Below, piece after piece: positions 8,135-15,885 of a DNA stretch of 64,000 nucleotides (position 1 is its first letter; the number at the start of each line of letters is the position of its first letter). The notes beneath the pieces were generated by a model. That model saw only the letters and a list, made by a program, of their open reading frames with translations, was not told where the DNA came from and did not search any database. The DNA is from an uncultured Reyranella sp. (GTDB lineage: Bacteria > Pseudomonadota > Alphaproteobacteria > Reyranellales > Reyranellaceae). A program made the position numbers and the translations under genes. The stretch covers positions 372,001-436,000 of the forward strand of contig NZ_CAMFKM010000001.1 of assembly GCF_945957355.1 (NCBI RefSeq), written 5' to 3'.

Positions 8135-8907
8135 CGGAACACGTCCTTGCGGTGACGCACCTCGGCGAACACCGCGACGGGATCGCCGCCGGCGAGGCCG
8201 ACCGCAGCCTGGACCGCCGGCACGTCGACGCGCAGGAACGGGTTGGTGGCCTTCTCTTCGCCGAGCAACGAGGGCACCGTCGCCTCGCCCCTGGAACGCG
8301 CCGCATCGATCGCGGCGGAGCGCGCCTTGAGCTGCTGGTTGCCAGTCTCGACGGTCAGCGCGAAGCGGGCGTTCGACTGCGTGTACTCATGCGCACAATA
8401 GACGCGCATGTCGTCGGGCAGGGCGCGCAGCCGGCTGAGCGATGTCCAGAACTGCTGCGGCGTGCCCTCGAACATCCGGCCGCACCCGAGCGCGAACAGC
8501 GTGTCGCCGCAGAACAGCGCCTTCTGCTCGCGGAACGCATAGGCGATGTGGCCGCTCGTGTGGCCGGGCACGAAGAAGATCTCGGCCTCGGCCTCGCCGA
8601 CCCGGTAGCGGTCGCCGTCGTCGACCTCGACGTCGATGCCGGGGATGCGGGCGCGATCCTGGCGCAGGCCGACGATGGTGCAGCCGGTTGCCTTCTTGAT
8701 CTCGAGGTTGCCGCCCACATGATCGCCGTGGTGGTGGGTGTTCAGGATATGCGTGATCTTCCAGCGACGCTTCTCGGCCTCCGCGAGGACCGGTCCGGCC
8801 ACGGCGGGATCGACGACGGCCACGGCGCCGCTCTGCAGTTCCCGCATCAACCACACGTAATTGTCGTTCAGGACCGGGATACGGATGATGTCTAGCGTTG
8901 TGCTCAT
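8131..8907 (-). CDS. gloB: Hydroxyacylglutathione hydrolase (glyoxalase II)
   Basis: A 258-residue metallo-beta-lactamase-fold enzyme hydrolysing S-lactoylglutathione to lactate and glutathione in the cytosol. The dinuclear metal motif is THHHGDHVGG (about residues 57-66). Further ligands appear as VPGHTSGH, the Asp in LFCGDTLFALGCGRMFEG, and CAHEYTQSN. The last two phrases are diagnostic of glyoxalase II. Length matches the family (250-260). Divergently, 72 bases away, is a methyltransferase gene that is a frequent neighbour of gloB in alphaproteobacteria. Confidence 0.96.
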   Translation of the reverse strand: MSTTLDIIRIPVLNDNYVWLMRELQSGAVAVVDPAVAGPVLAEAEKRRWKITHILNTHHHGDHVGGNLEIKKATGCTIVGLRQDRARIPGIDVEVDDGDRYRVGEAEAEIFFVPGHTSGHIAYAFREQKALFCGDTLFALGCGRMFEGTPQQFWTSLSRLRALPDDMRVYCAHEYTQSNARFALTVETGNQQLKARSAAIDAARSRGEATVPSLLGEEKATNPFLRVDVPAVQAAVGLAGGDPVAVFAEVRHRKDVFR

Positions 8908-8979
8908 AATGCAACGCTAGCAGAGCTGACCTGCGCCGGCCATGGTCCGTCCGGCCGGCTTTCTGCTACACTGGCGAGC

Positions 8980-9765
8980 ATGTGGAGCGACGTCCTCGAC
9001 CTTGAGGAATTCTACGGCAGCACACTGGGCCAGATGACCCAGCGGCTCCTGCGCACGCGCCTGCGCGAAATCTGGCCGAATGTACGCGGCGAGACGGTGC
9101 TCGGGCTGGGCTACGCGCAACCGCTGCTGCGCCCCTTCATGGAAGAAGCCGGCCGGACGCTCGCCTTCATGCCCGCCCAGCAGGGCGTCACGCGCTGGCC
9201 GCGCGAGGGCCGCAACCTCGCGACCCTGGTCGACGAGCTCGACCTGCCGCTGCCCGACCGGTCCGTCGACCGGGTCGTGCTGGTCCATGCCATCGAATGC
9301 ACCGAGCAGCTGCGCCCGATGCTGCGCGAGATCTGGCGCGTGATGGCCGATGGCGGCCGCATGGTCGTCGTCGCGCCGACACGCACGGGCTTCTGGTCGC
9401 AGGTCGACCGTTCGCCCTTCTACCAGGGCCATCCCTATTCCGCGGGACAGCTGAACGCGCTGCTTCGCGCCAACATGTTCGCGCCGCTGCGCCAGACGCG
9501 CGCGCTCTACATGCCGCCGACCCGCTCGCGCCTGATGACGCGCATGGCGCCGACGGTGGAGCGTTTCGGCCAGCGGTGGCTCGGCCGTTTCGGCGGCGTG
9601 AACGTCATCGAATCCGGCAAGCAGCTCTATGCCGGCATTGCGGAGCGCAGCCAGCCGCAGGCCGTCCCCGTGCGACCCAAGCTGCGGATCGCCAGCTCGC
9701 GCGACACCCCGCAGGTCGTCGGCGCCGCGCGCAACGCCGAGGAAGGCGACAAGCCCGCCTCCTGA
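8980..9765 (+). CDS. Class I SAM-dependent methyltransferase
   Basis: A 261-residue methyltransferase with a weak motif I (VLGLGYAQPLL) in place of the usual E/DxGxGxG, and clear later motifs: DLPLPDRSVDRVVLVHAIEC and LREIWRVMADGGRMVVVAP. The latter is typical of Methyltransf_11 proteins. The tail (from about 225) is disordered. This family lies beside gloB in many alphaproteobacteria, but its substrate is not established. It is the first gene of a plus-strand run through 12983. Confidence 0.85.
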   Translation: MWSDVLDLEEFYGSTLGQMTQRLLRTRLREIWPNVRGETVLGLGYAQPLLRPFMEEAGRTLAFMPAQQGVTRWPREGRNLATLVDELDLPLPDRSVDRVVLVHAIECTEQLRPMLREIWRVMADGGRMVVVAPTRTGFWSQVDRSPFYQGHPYSAGQLNALLRANMFAPLRQTRALYMPPTRSRLMTRMAPTVERFGQRWLGRFGGVNVIESGKQLYAGIAERSQPQAVPVRPKLRIASSRDTPQVVGAARNAEEGDKPAS

Positions 9766-9786
9766 TTTCCGGGAAGAAAGAACGAC

Positions 9787-10719
9787 ATGGCATTTTCTCC
9801 GCGCGTGATCGCGCTGCTGGGTTTTGGCGAGGCGGGATCCGCCATCGCGCGTGGCCTCACGGCCGAGGGCGCCTGGCGCGGGCCATCGAAGCCCGGCGAC
9901 AACGCCCCGCGCCGCGTCATTGCGATCGATACCGCTCTCGACAAGGATCCGCGCGGCACGGCGCTGGGCAGGGTCGCGCGCGGCCTCGATGTGGCGATCA
10001 GCGACAGCTACACCGAGGCGCTGGGCGAAGCCGATCTCGTGATCTGCGCCGTCCAGGGCGAGCACGCGCTCTCGGCCGCCCGGTCCGCTGCCCCGCTGCT
10101 GAAAAGGGGCGCGCACTATCTCGACCTCTGCACCGTCACCGGCAGGATGTCGGACGAGGATCGCGCCGAGATCGAGAAGGGCGCCGGCCGTTACATCGAC
10201 ATCGCGGTCATGGGTGGCTTCTTCAAGCAGGGCATCAAGGCGCCGATGCTGGTGGCGGGCGAGGACGCCGCCGAGGCGGTGGCCTGGATGAACGACAACG
10301 GCTTCGTCGCCACCCTGCTGGGACCGAAGCCCGGCAGCGCGTCGTCGGTGAAGATGCTGCGCAGCACGCTCGTGAAGGGCATCGAGGCGCTGGGCGTCGA
10401 GGCGCTGGTCGCCGCGCAGCGACAGGGCATCCTCGACGAGGTGCTGGGTTGCCTGGGCGATGCCGATTCGATGGGCCTCGCCGGCTTCATCACCATGCTG
10501 GTGCAGACGCATGTCGTTCATGCCCACCGCCGCTGGGAAGAGATGGGGCTGGTCGCCCAGACCCTGCGCGAGACCGGCGTCGATCCGCTGATGACCGAAT
10601 CCATCGAGAAGAGCCATCGCCGTACCGTCGATGCCCACATCGCCCCGGCCGACGGCCAGGTGCCGAGCCTCGAGGAGGCCTTGAAGATCCTGTCGGAGAA
10701 GGTGATCCGTGGACGCTGA
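9787..10719 (+). CDS. NAD(P)-dependent oxidoreductase with DUF1932 domain
   Basis: A 310-residue protein of the 6-phosphogluconate / 3-hydroxyisobutyrate dehydrogenase superfamily. The Rossmann signature is IALLGFGEAGSAIARGL (residues 8-24). The C-terminal helical DUF1932 domain spans about 195-270 (MLRSTLVKGIEALGVEALVA, which includes the catalytic-type Lys). The reaction is unknown. AAAGAACG precedes the ATG by a few bases. The stop lies inside the following YbaK gene (11-bp overlap), so the two are co-translated. Confidence 0.88.
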   Translation: MAFSPRVIALLGFGEAGSAIARGLTAEGAWRGPSKPGDNAPRRVIAIDTALDKDPRGTALGRVARGLDVAISDSYTEALGEADLVICAVQGEHALSAARSAAPLLKRGAHYLDLCTVTGRMSDEDRAEIEKGAGRYIDIAVMGGFFKQGIKAPMLVAGEDAAEAVAWMNDNGFVATLLGPKPGSASSVKMLRSTLVKGIEALGVEALVAAQRQGILDEVLGCLGDADSMGLAGFITMLVQTHVVHAHRRWEEMGLVAQTLRETGVDPLMTESIEKSHRRTVDAHIAPADGQVPSLEEALKILSEKVIRGR

Positions 10720-11212
10720 GATCAAGACGGGTGAAGTCTTCGACCGGCTGGTAACGCTTCTCACCGACGCCCAGGCGAACTTCCGCATCATCGAGCATGT
10801 GCACGAGGGCAAGTCGGAAGCCATCAGCGCCATTCGCGGCAACCGGCCCGACCAGGCCGCCAAGGCGATGGTGCTGGACGTGCGCGGCGGTGGCGGTGGC
10901 AAGCGTCATGTGCTGGCCATCCTCCCGGGCAGCCGCAAGCTCGACTTCGCGGCGGTCGCCGCGCTCTTCGAGGCACGCAAGTGCGGTTTCGCCTCGCCGG
11001 ACACGGCGCAGGAACTGACCGGCTGCGTCATGGGCGCCGTGCCGCCGTTTGCCTTGGATCCTGCGATCTCGATCGTCGTCGAGGAAGACCTGCTGGCCAA
11101 CGAGACGCTGTTCTTCAACGCCGGCCGGCTCGACCGCTCGATGGAACTCGACACCAAGGACTGGCTGGCGATCGCCAGGCCGCGCGTTGCCCGGATCGCC
11201 GTCCGTGCCTGA
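10709..11212 (+). CDS. YbaK/EbsC-family aminoacyl-tRNA deacylase-like protein
   Basis: A 167-residue single YbaK/ProX-type editing domain starting at GTG 10709 (Val-Asp-Ala-Glu). The core contains AAKAMVLDVRGGGGGKRHVLAILPG, with the conserved Lys, and GCVMGAVPPFAL, matching the G-x-PPF loop of trans-editing deacylases. The family clears mischarged tRNA, for example Ala-tRNA-Pro or Cys-tRNA-Pro. Overlaps on both sides (11 bp and 8 bp) place it firmly in the operon. Specificity cannot be told from sequence. Confidence 0.88.
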   Translation: MDAEIKTGEVFDRLVTLLTDAQANFRIIEHVHEGKSEAISAIRGNRPDQAAKAMVLDVRGGGGGKRHVLAILPGSRKLDFAAVAALFEARKCGFASPDTAQELTGCVMGAVPPFALDPAISIVVEEDLLANETLFFNAGRLDRSMELDTKDWLAIARPRVARIAVRA

Positions 11213-12983
11213 GATCTGGCGCTTCGGCGCCGTCAGCGAAGCCGACTTCGAACCCCTGCTGGCGATCCGGACCGATGTCATGCGCGAGCATCTCGAACGG
11301 GTCGGGCGCTATACGCCCGAGCGATCGCGCCGCATGTTTCGAGGCCATTTCGACGAGCCAGGAATGCGGCTCATCCTGCAGGAGGGCATCCGCGTCGGCT
11401 GCGTCGGCTTCCGACGGCACGATCACGAGATACGCATCGATTCGTTCTATCTCGAACGCCGCCTGCACGGCTCGGGCCTCGGCACGGCGATCCTGAAGGT
11501 GCTGCTGGCCGAGGCCGACGAGACCGGCCTGCCCGTGAGACTCGAAGTCCTGACCGGCAGTCCGGCCGACCGCTTCTATCTGCGCCATGGCTTCGTGAAG
11601 CTGAAGGAAGACGAGATCGAGGGATTCTACGAGCGCCCCGCCACCGGCCGGTCGATTGCCGCGCTGATGCCGCGCGGGCCGGGCCATCAGTTCGTCTTCT
11701 ACGGCGATGCTTGTTCCGGCGTGGCCGGTGCCCTGCATGAACGCACCTTCGCCAGCGTCAATGCTTCCGTCCGGCGTCTTGCGCCCTCGCCCGAGTTCAT
11801 CCTGTTCCTGGGCGACGAGATCGCGGGCTACACGGCCGACGCGGACTCGCTGCGTCGCCAGTGGCGGCACTGGCTCGACGAAGAGATGGGCTGGCTCGAG
11901 CGTCGGGCGATTCCGATGTGGCACACGACCAGTAACCACGCGACCTACGACGCGATGAGCGAGGACGTGTTCCGCGAGGTGCACGACCACCTGCCGCGCA
12001 ACGGGCCTCCCGGACAGGAAGGCCTGTCCTACTGGGTGCGTCGCGGCGACCTGCTGCTGGTGTTCGTCCATACGCTGTGGACCGGGCTCGGCGGCGAGGG
12101 ACATGTCGAAACGGATTGGTTGCGCGACGTGCTGCGCCAGAATGCCGATGCCCGTCACAAGATCGTCGCGGGCCATCATCCGGTGCATCCGGTCAACGGC
12201 TTCGCCGGCGCCTATCAGCGCGATGTCGGCCCGGAGCACGCGACCGCCTTCTGGGACATCCTGAGCGAGAACGGCGTGCGGGCCTATCTGTGCGGCCACA
12301 TCCTCGCCTTCGACGTCCAGGTCCATCGCGGTGTGCTGCAGATCTGTACCGCGGGCGCCGGCACGGCCCACCGCATGCCCGAGGGAATCGAGTATCTCCA
12401 CGCCGTCCAGGCGGCACTGGATGACGATGGCCTGCGCTATCAGGTGCTCGATGCCGACGGCGTGGTCCGCGAGCGCCTGTCCTGGCCGCTGGAGATGCCG
12501 CCGGTCGAGCACTGGCGTGCTCTGGATGAAGCACGGTTCGGCAGGGACAGGATCGCCGCCTTCCGCTTCACCGGCCGCGCCGCCGCTGCAGGCACGAGCA
12601 CCCTCCAGACATTCCTGTCGGCGTTCACCCCCGGCCGCCGCGCGCCCTTCTGGGTCGGCCTCAGCGGGCCGGCGCAACGCCTGCTGGCGATCCTGGAACC
12701 GGAGCCCGGCCGCAGTCCTCACTATTGGGTAGGCCCCTCGCTGACGGCCGATGCACCGTTCGACATCCAGCTGCTCGTCCATCCCGGCATGGGTCCGGGC
12801 GGCCTGCTCTATCGCCTATCCGATGACGACGCCTGGTCATCGCTGTCGGCCGCCTCCGCCTGGGGCGCCGAGCGCCTGGACTGGCCGGACGCCTGGAGCA
12901 TCGGCCACGGCCAGCAAGGCCCGGACGACCGCACCTTCCTGGGCCGGGATCTCGCGGTCTCAGCGGAGACGCTCGACCTGTAA
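11205..12983 (+). CDS. GNAT acetyltransferase fused to a calcineurin-like metallophosphoesterase
   Basis: 592 residues from GTG 11205, which overlaps the previous stop. Residues 1-147 form a GNAT domain: the acetyl-CoA loop LERRLHGSGLGTAIL (R-x-x-G-x-G) and ADRFYLRHGFVKL near 121-133. After a short linker, residues 160-400 look like a purple-acid-phosphatase-type domain. Its metal motifs appear in order as YGDACSG (D168), FLGDEIAGY (D204), SNH (N244), VAGHHPVH (H324/H325) and CGHILAF (H365), where the usual second His of GHxH is Leu. A further region of about 190 residues at the C-terminus is unassigned. The same frame runs through with no stop, so this is a true fusion. Function unknown. Confidence 0.78.
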   Translation: MPEIWRFGAVSEADFEPLLAIRTDVMREHLERVGRYTPERSRRMFRGHFDEPGMRLILQEGIRVGCVGFRRHDHEIRIDSFYLERRLHGSGLGTAILKVLLAEADETGLPVRLEVLTGSPADRFYLRHGFVKLKEDEIEGFYERPATGRSIAALMPRGPGHQFVFYGDACSGVAGALHERTFASVNASVRRLAPSPEFILFLGDEIAGYTADADSLRRQWRHWLDEEMGWLERRAIPMWHTTSNHATYDAMSEDVFREVHDHLPRNGPPGQEGLSYWVRRGDLLLVFVHTLWTGLGGEGHVETDWLRDVLRQNADARHKIVAGHHPVHPVNGFAGAYQRDVGPEHATAFWDILSENGVRAYLCGHILAFDVQVHRGVLQICTAGAGTAHRMPEGIEYLHAVQAALDDDGLRYQVLDADGVVRERLSWPLEMPPVEHWRALDEARFGRDRIAAFRFTGRAAAAGTSTLQTFLSAFTPGRRAPFWVGLSGPAQRLLAILEPEPGRSPHYWVGPSLTADAPFDIQLLVHPGMGPGGLLYRLSDDDAWSSLSAASAWGAERLDWPDAWSIGHGQQGPDDRTFLGRDLAVSAETLDL

Positions 12984-12986
12984 GGG

Positions 12987-13592
12987 CTAATCCCGTCTCA
13001 GCATGAACACCGCCTGCTCGCCGATCAGGTTGGCGAGCAACGGCGGCAGGTTGATGCGACGGCTCTTGCTGTTCAGCACGATGGCGCGTTCGATGCGCAC
13101 GCCCATGGTGCGGCAGAGGGCGCGGAAATCGTCGATGCTGCAGAGATGGATATTGGGTGTGTCGTACCACTTGTAGGGCAGCGACGCGGTCTCCGGCATG
13201 CGGCCGCCGAACACGAGCCTGAGCCTCACCTGCCAGTGCGCGAAGTTGGGAAAGGAGACGATGGCGTGCTTGCCGACGCGCAGCATCTGCTCCAGCACGC
13301 GGCGCGGCTCGCGCGTGGCCTGAAGGGTCTGGCTCAGGATCACATAGTCGAAGGCGGCATCGGGATAGTCGCGCAGGTCGGTATCGGCGTCGCCCTGCAC
13401 CACCGACAGGCCGTTGGCGACGCAGGCGTTCACGCCGGCCTGGCTGAGCTCCATGCCGCGCGCATCCACGCGCTTGCCATTCATGAGATGGGCCAGCAGC
13501 GCACCGTCGCCGCAGCCGACATCGAGCGCACGCGTGCCGGGCTCCACCATGTCGGCGATGAGCTGCAGGTCGACGCGGATCGGCGCGGCCAT
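12987..13592 (-). CDS. metW: Methionine biosynthesis protein MetW
   Basis: A 201-residue Rossmann methyltransferase-like protein. Motif I is ALDVGCGDGALLAHL, followed by the MetW-specific stretch NFAHWQVRLRLVFGGRMP and TPNIHLCSIDDFRALC. MetW partners MetX in homoserine O-acetylation or O-succinylation and is a constant neighbour of it in alphaproteobacteria. ATG 13592 shares bases with the metX stop (TGATG), so translation is coupled and both are under the riboswitch upstream of metX. The gene ends 3 bases from the convergent fusion gene. Confidence 0.95.
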   Translation of the reverse strand: MAAPIRVDLQLIADMVEPGTRALDVGCGDGALLAHLMNGKRVDARGMELSQAGVNACVANGLSVVQGDADTDLRDYPDAAFDYVILSQTLQATREPRRVLEQMLRVGKHAIVSFPNFAHWQVRLRLVFGGRMPETASLPYKWYDTPNIHLCSIDDFRALCRTMGVRIERAIVLNSKSRRINLPPLLANLIGEQAVFMLRRD

Positions 13593-14761
13593 CACGACGC
13601 ACTCCCGAGGCCACGCACCGTAGCAGCCCCCTTCAGGAAGCCCGAGAGCGTGCGAAACATTTCAGGCTCGTCGAGCAGGAAAGCATCGTGGCCCTTGTCG
13701 CTGTCGACCTCGACGAACGACACGTTGGCGGCCGCGGCATTCAGCGCATGGACGACGGCACGGCTCTCGCGCGTCGGAAACAGCCAGTCGCTGTTGAAGG
13801 ACATCAGGCAGAACCGCGTCGCCGTACCCTTGAAGGCATTCGCCAGCACGCCGCCATGTGCGCCTGCGAGGTCGAAATAGTCCATCGCGCGGGTGATGTA
13901 GAGATAGCTGTTGGCGTCGAAACGATCCACGAAGGTCGACCCCTGGTGGCGCAGGTAGCTCTCGACCTGGAAATCCGCATCGAAGCCGAAGCCCAGCGCA
14001 TCGCGGTTCTGCAGGGAGCGGCCGAACTTGCGCTGCAGCGCCTGCTCCGAGAGGTAGGTGATGTGCGCGGTCATGCGGGCGACCGCGAGGCCGCGCGCCG
14101 GGTTGGTCTGGTGCAGCCGGTAGTCGCCGCCCTTCCATTCCGGGTCGGCCATGATTGCCTGGCGACCGACCTCGTGGAACGCGATGTTCTGCGCCGAGTG
14201 ATGCGCCGCGCAGGCGATCGGCACCGCCGAGAAGACGCGCTTCGGATAGCTCGCGGCCCATTCGAGCACCTGCATGCCGCCCATCGAGCCGCCGATGACG
14301 CAGAAGAGATCGGGAATGCCGAGATGGTCGAGCAGCGCCGCCTGCGCCCGCACCATGTCGCCGATGGTCACCACCGGAAAGAGCAGGTTCCACGGCCGGC
14401 CGGTCGCGGGATCGTGCGCCTGCGGGCCGGTCGTGCCCATGCAATGGCCGAGCACGTTGATGCAGATGATGAAGTAGCGATCGGGATCGAGCACCTTGCC
14501 CGCCCCGATCAGGCTCTCCCACCAGCCATCCTTGCCGGTGACCGGATGGCGGTCGGCGACGAACTGGTCGCAGGTCAGGGGATGGCAGACGAGGACGGCA
14601 TTCGACTTGTCGGCGTTCAGCGTCCCATAGGTCTGATAGGCCACCCGGTAGGGACCGAGATCGACGCCGCAGTCGAGGCGCAGCGGCCGGTCCACGCCCA
14701 GGACCGCGTGGCGACACTGGGCGAGCGCCTTGCGTTCAGCATCGGTGAGGTCGTCCAGCAA
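13592..14761 (-). CDS. metX: Homoserine O-acetyltransferase
   Basis: About 389 residues, catalysing acetyl-CoA-dependent activation of homoserine in methionine synthesis (MetX enzymes of some species use succinyl-CoA). This is an alpha/beta hydrolase fold with nucleophile Ser in [15 protein letters not shown], Asp in [13 protein letters not shown], and His in [16 protein letters not shown] place the start at TTG 14761 because GGAGAGG lies 3-9 bases upstream. The frame is open to a TTG at 14797, but that codon lies just beside the attenuator hairpin and lacks a ribosome site. The gene is controlled by a SAM-II riboswitch, so it is expected to fall silent when S-adenosylmethionine is plentiful. 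Confidence 0.95.
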   Translation of the reverse strand: MLDDLTDAERKALAQCRHAVLGVDRPLRLDCGVDLGPYRVAYQTYGTLNADKSNAVLVCHPLTCDQFVADRHPVTGKDGWWESLIGAGKVLDPDRYFIICINVLGHCMGTTGPQAHDPATGRPWNLLFPVVTIGDMVRAQAALLDHLGIPDLFCVIGGSMGGMQVLEWAASYPKRVFSAVPIACAAHHSAQNIAFHEVGRQAIMADPEWKGGDYRLHQTNPARGLAVARMTAHITYLSEQALQRKFGRSLQNRDALGFGFDADFQVESYLRHQGSTFVDRFDANSYLYITRAMDYFDLAGAHGGVLANAFKGTATRFCLMSFNSDWLFPTRESRAVVHALNAAAANVSFVEVDSDKGHDAFLLDEPEMFRTLSGFLKGAATVRGLGSAS

Positions 14762-14799
14762 TGCCCTCTCCAGCGAAAAAGCCCCCGCAGGAGCCAACG

Positions 14800-14833
14800 A
14801 AAAAGCCCCCGACCGGAAGGGCGGGGGCTTTTT
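14800..14833 (-). terminator. Rho-independent attenuator in the metX leader
   Basis: AAAAAGCCCCC pairs with GGGGGCTTTTT around an 11-12 base GC-rich loop, giving a strong hairpin followed by a T-run on the minus strand. It lies between the SAM-II aptamer and the metX start. A second GGGGGCTTTTT copy at 14775-14785 could compete for the same 5' strand, which would permit an alternative fold. The A- and T-tracts on both sides make it potentially bidirectional. Confidence 0.85.
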
Positions 14834-14841
14834 CGAGCACT

Positions 14842-14899
14842 CCGACCTTTTAGCGGTGTTTAACGTGGCCGCAAGCCGGTCGGCTCAAATTCCACGGAG
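14842..14899 (-). promoter_or_regulatory. SAM-II riboswitch upstream of metX-metW
   Basis: Read on the minus strand, P1 is formed by CCGTGG (14897-14892) and CCACG (14868-14864). The loop contains ATTTGAGCCGACCGGC. The 3' segment has GTTAAACACCGCTAAAAGG, matching the SAM-II core (conserved TTAAAC and GCTAAAAGG). The pseudoknot would pair loop bases with the AAGGTC end. This class is known in alphaproteobacteria, usually before metA, metX or metZ, and binds S-adenosylmethionine. Because the metX ribosome site lies over 70 bases downstream and a terminator intervenes, control is probably by premature termination. Confidence 0.9.
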
Positions 14900-14903
14900 A
14901 GGC

Positions 14904-14932
14904 TCTATACGGTCGCCAGCGGCGGGAGGCAA
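14904..14932 (-). promoter_or_regulatory. Probable sigma-70 promoter of metX-metW
   Basis: On the minus strand TTGCCT (14932-14927) and TATAGA (14909-14904) are separated by exactly 17 bases. A start point about 7 bases downstream would fall at the first stem of the SAM-II riboswitch, which is what a riboswitch leader needs. The boxes are seen in the sequence; activity is inferred. Confidence 0.65.
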
Positions 14933-15009
14933 GCCTCTTGCGGCTTGTTTGCCTTTACGCGGGCGGTGCGGACGTAGTATCGCCGCTGCGCACAGGAAAA
15001 AACGGCCTA

Positions 15010-15861
15010 ATGGACGCTCCCAGTCTCGACAGCTTGCGGCAGGAAATCGACGCCATCGATACCGAACTGCACGGCCTGATCCGCCGCCGCGCGGAGGTCG
15101 TCGGGCATATCTCTGCCGCCAAGCCGGCGGGCGGTCTCGCGCTGCGTCCGGGCCGCGAGGCCCAGGTCCTGCGCAAGCGGCTGGCGGCGCACGATGGGAC
15201 GTTCCCGTCGGCCGCCGTCTATCGCATGTGGCGGGAAATGATGAGCGCCTTCACGCTCATCCAGACGCCCGGCCTGAAGATTGCGATCTGCCGGCCGGAC
15301 GATCAGCCCGGTTACTGGGATCTCGCCCGGGATCATTTCGGCTGCCAGATCCCCTTTGTCGCCCACGACACGCCGGCCGGCGTGCTGGCCGCCGTGCGCG
15401 CCAGCACGACCACCATCGGCGTCGTGCCGGCCCCGCTCGAGGCGGACTCGACTCCGTGGTGGCCCATGCTTGCCGGCAAGGATGCGACCCTGCCGACCGT
15501 CATCGCCCGGCTGCCTTTCCTCGCGATGCCCAATGCGCGTGCGCGGGGCATCTCGGCCTTCGTGCTGGCCCGCATCGACGCGGAGCCGAGCGGTTCGGAT
15601 CGCGCCCTCGTGGCGATCGAGGCCAGGAACGGCCTGAGCCGCGACCGCATCGCCGCGGCGCTGGCCAAGGCGGGACTTCCCGCCTTCACGTCGGCGCTGG
15701 ACCAGGTCCTGGCCGGAGTGCATCACTATCTCGTCGAGATGCCGGGTGTGATCGTCGACGACGATCCGCGCCTGCGCGACCTCGAAGTGGCCCTGGGACT
15801 GGAAAAAGGCTGCGTGGCGGCCATCGGCGCCTACGCCGTGCCGATCGACGCCAAACCGTGA
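15010..15861 (+). CDS. Chorismate mutase (AroQ-type) with a long C-terminal region
   Basis: 283 residues. Residues 6-85 are an AroQ helical chorismate mutase domain (SLRQEIDAIDTELHGLIRRR, RPGREAQVLRKRL, YRMWREMMSAF), converting chorismate to prephenate. The remaining about 200 residues occupy the place of a prephenate dehydratase domain, but I do not see its usual glycine-rich, TRF or ESRP motifs. That part may be a degenerate or diverged dehydratase-like fold. The gene is followed by hisC (24-base gap) and tyrC, so it supplies prephenate for tyrosine synthesis. It is divergent from metX. ATG 15010 has AGGAAAA upstream. Confidence 0.85.
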   Translation: MDAPSLDSLRQEIDAIDTELHGLIRRRAEVVGHISAAKPAGGLALRPGREAQVLRKRLAAHDGTFPSAAVYRMWREMMSAFTLIQTPGLKIAICRPDDQPGYWDLARDHFGCQIPFVAHDTPAGVLAAVRASTTTIGVVPAPLEADSTPWWPMLAGKDATLPTVIARLPFLAMPNARARGISAFVLARIDAEPSGSDRALVAIEARNGLSRDRIAAALAKAGLPAFTSALDQVLAGVHHYLVEMPGVIVDDDPRLRDLEVALGLEKGCVAAIGAYAVPIDAKP

Positions 15862-15885
15862 ACTGAACTTTCGCAGGAGACTGGC

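Noticed and set aside
14762..14797. metX start at TTG 14797
   Set aside because: It lies just beside the attenuator hairpin, without a ribosome site; TTG 14761 has GGAGAGG at good spacing and matches MetX length.
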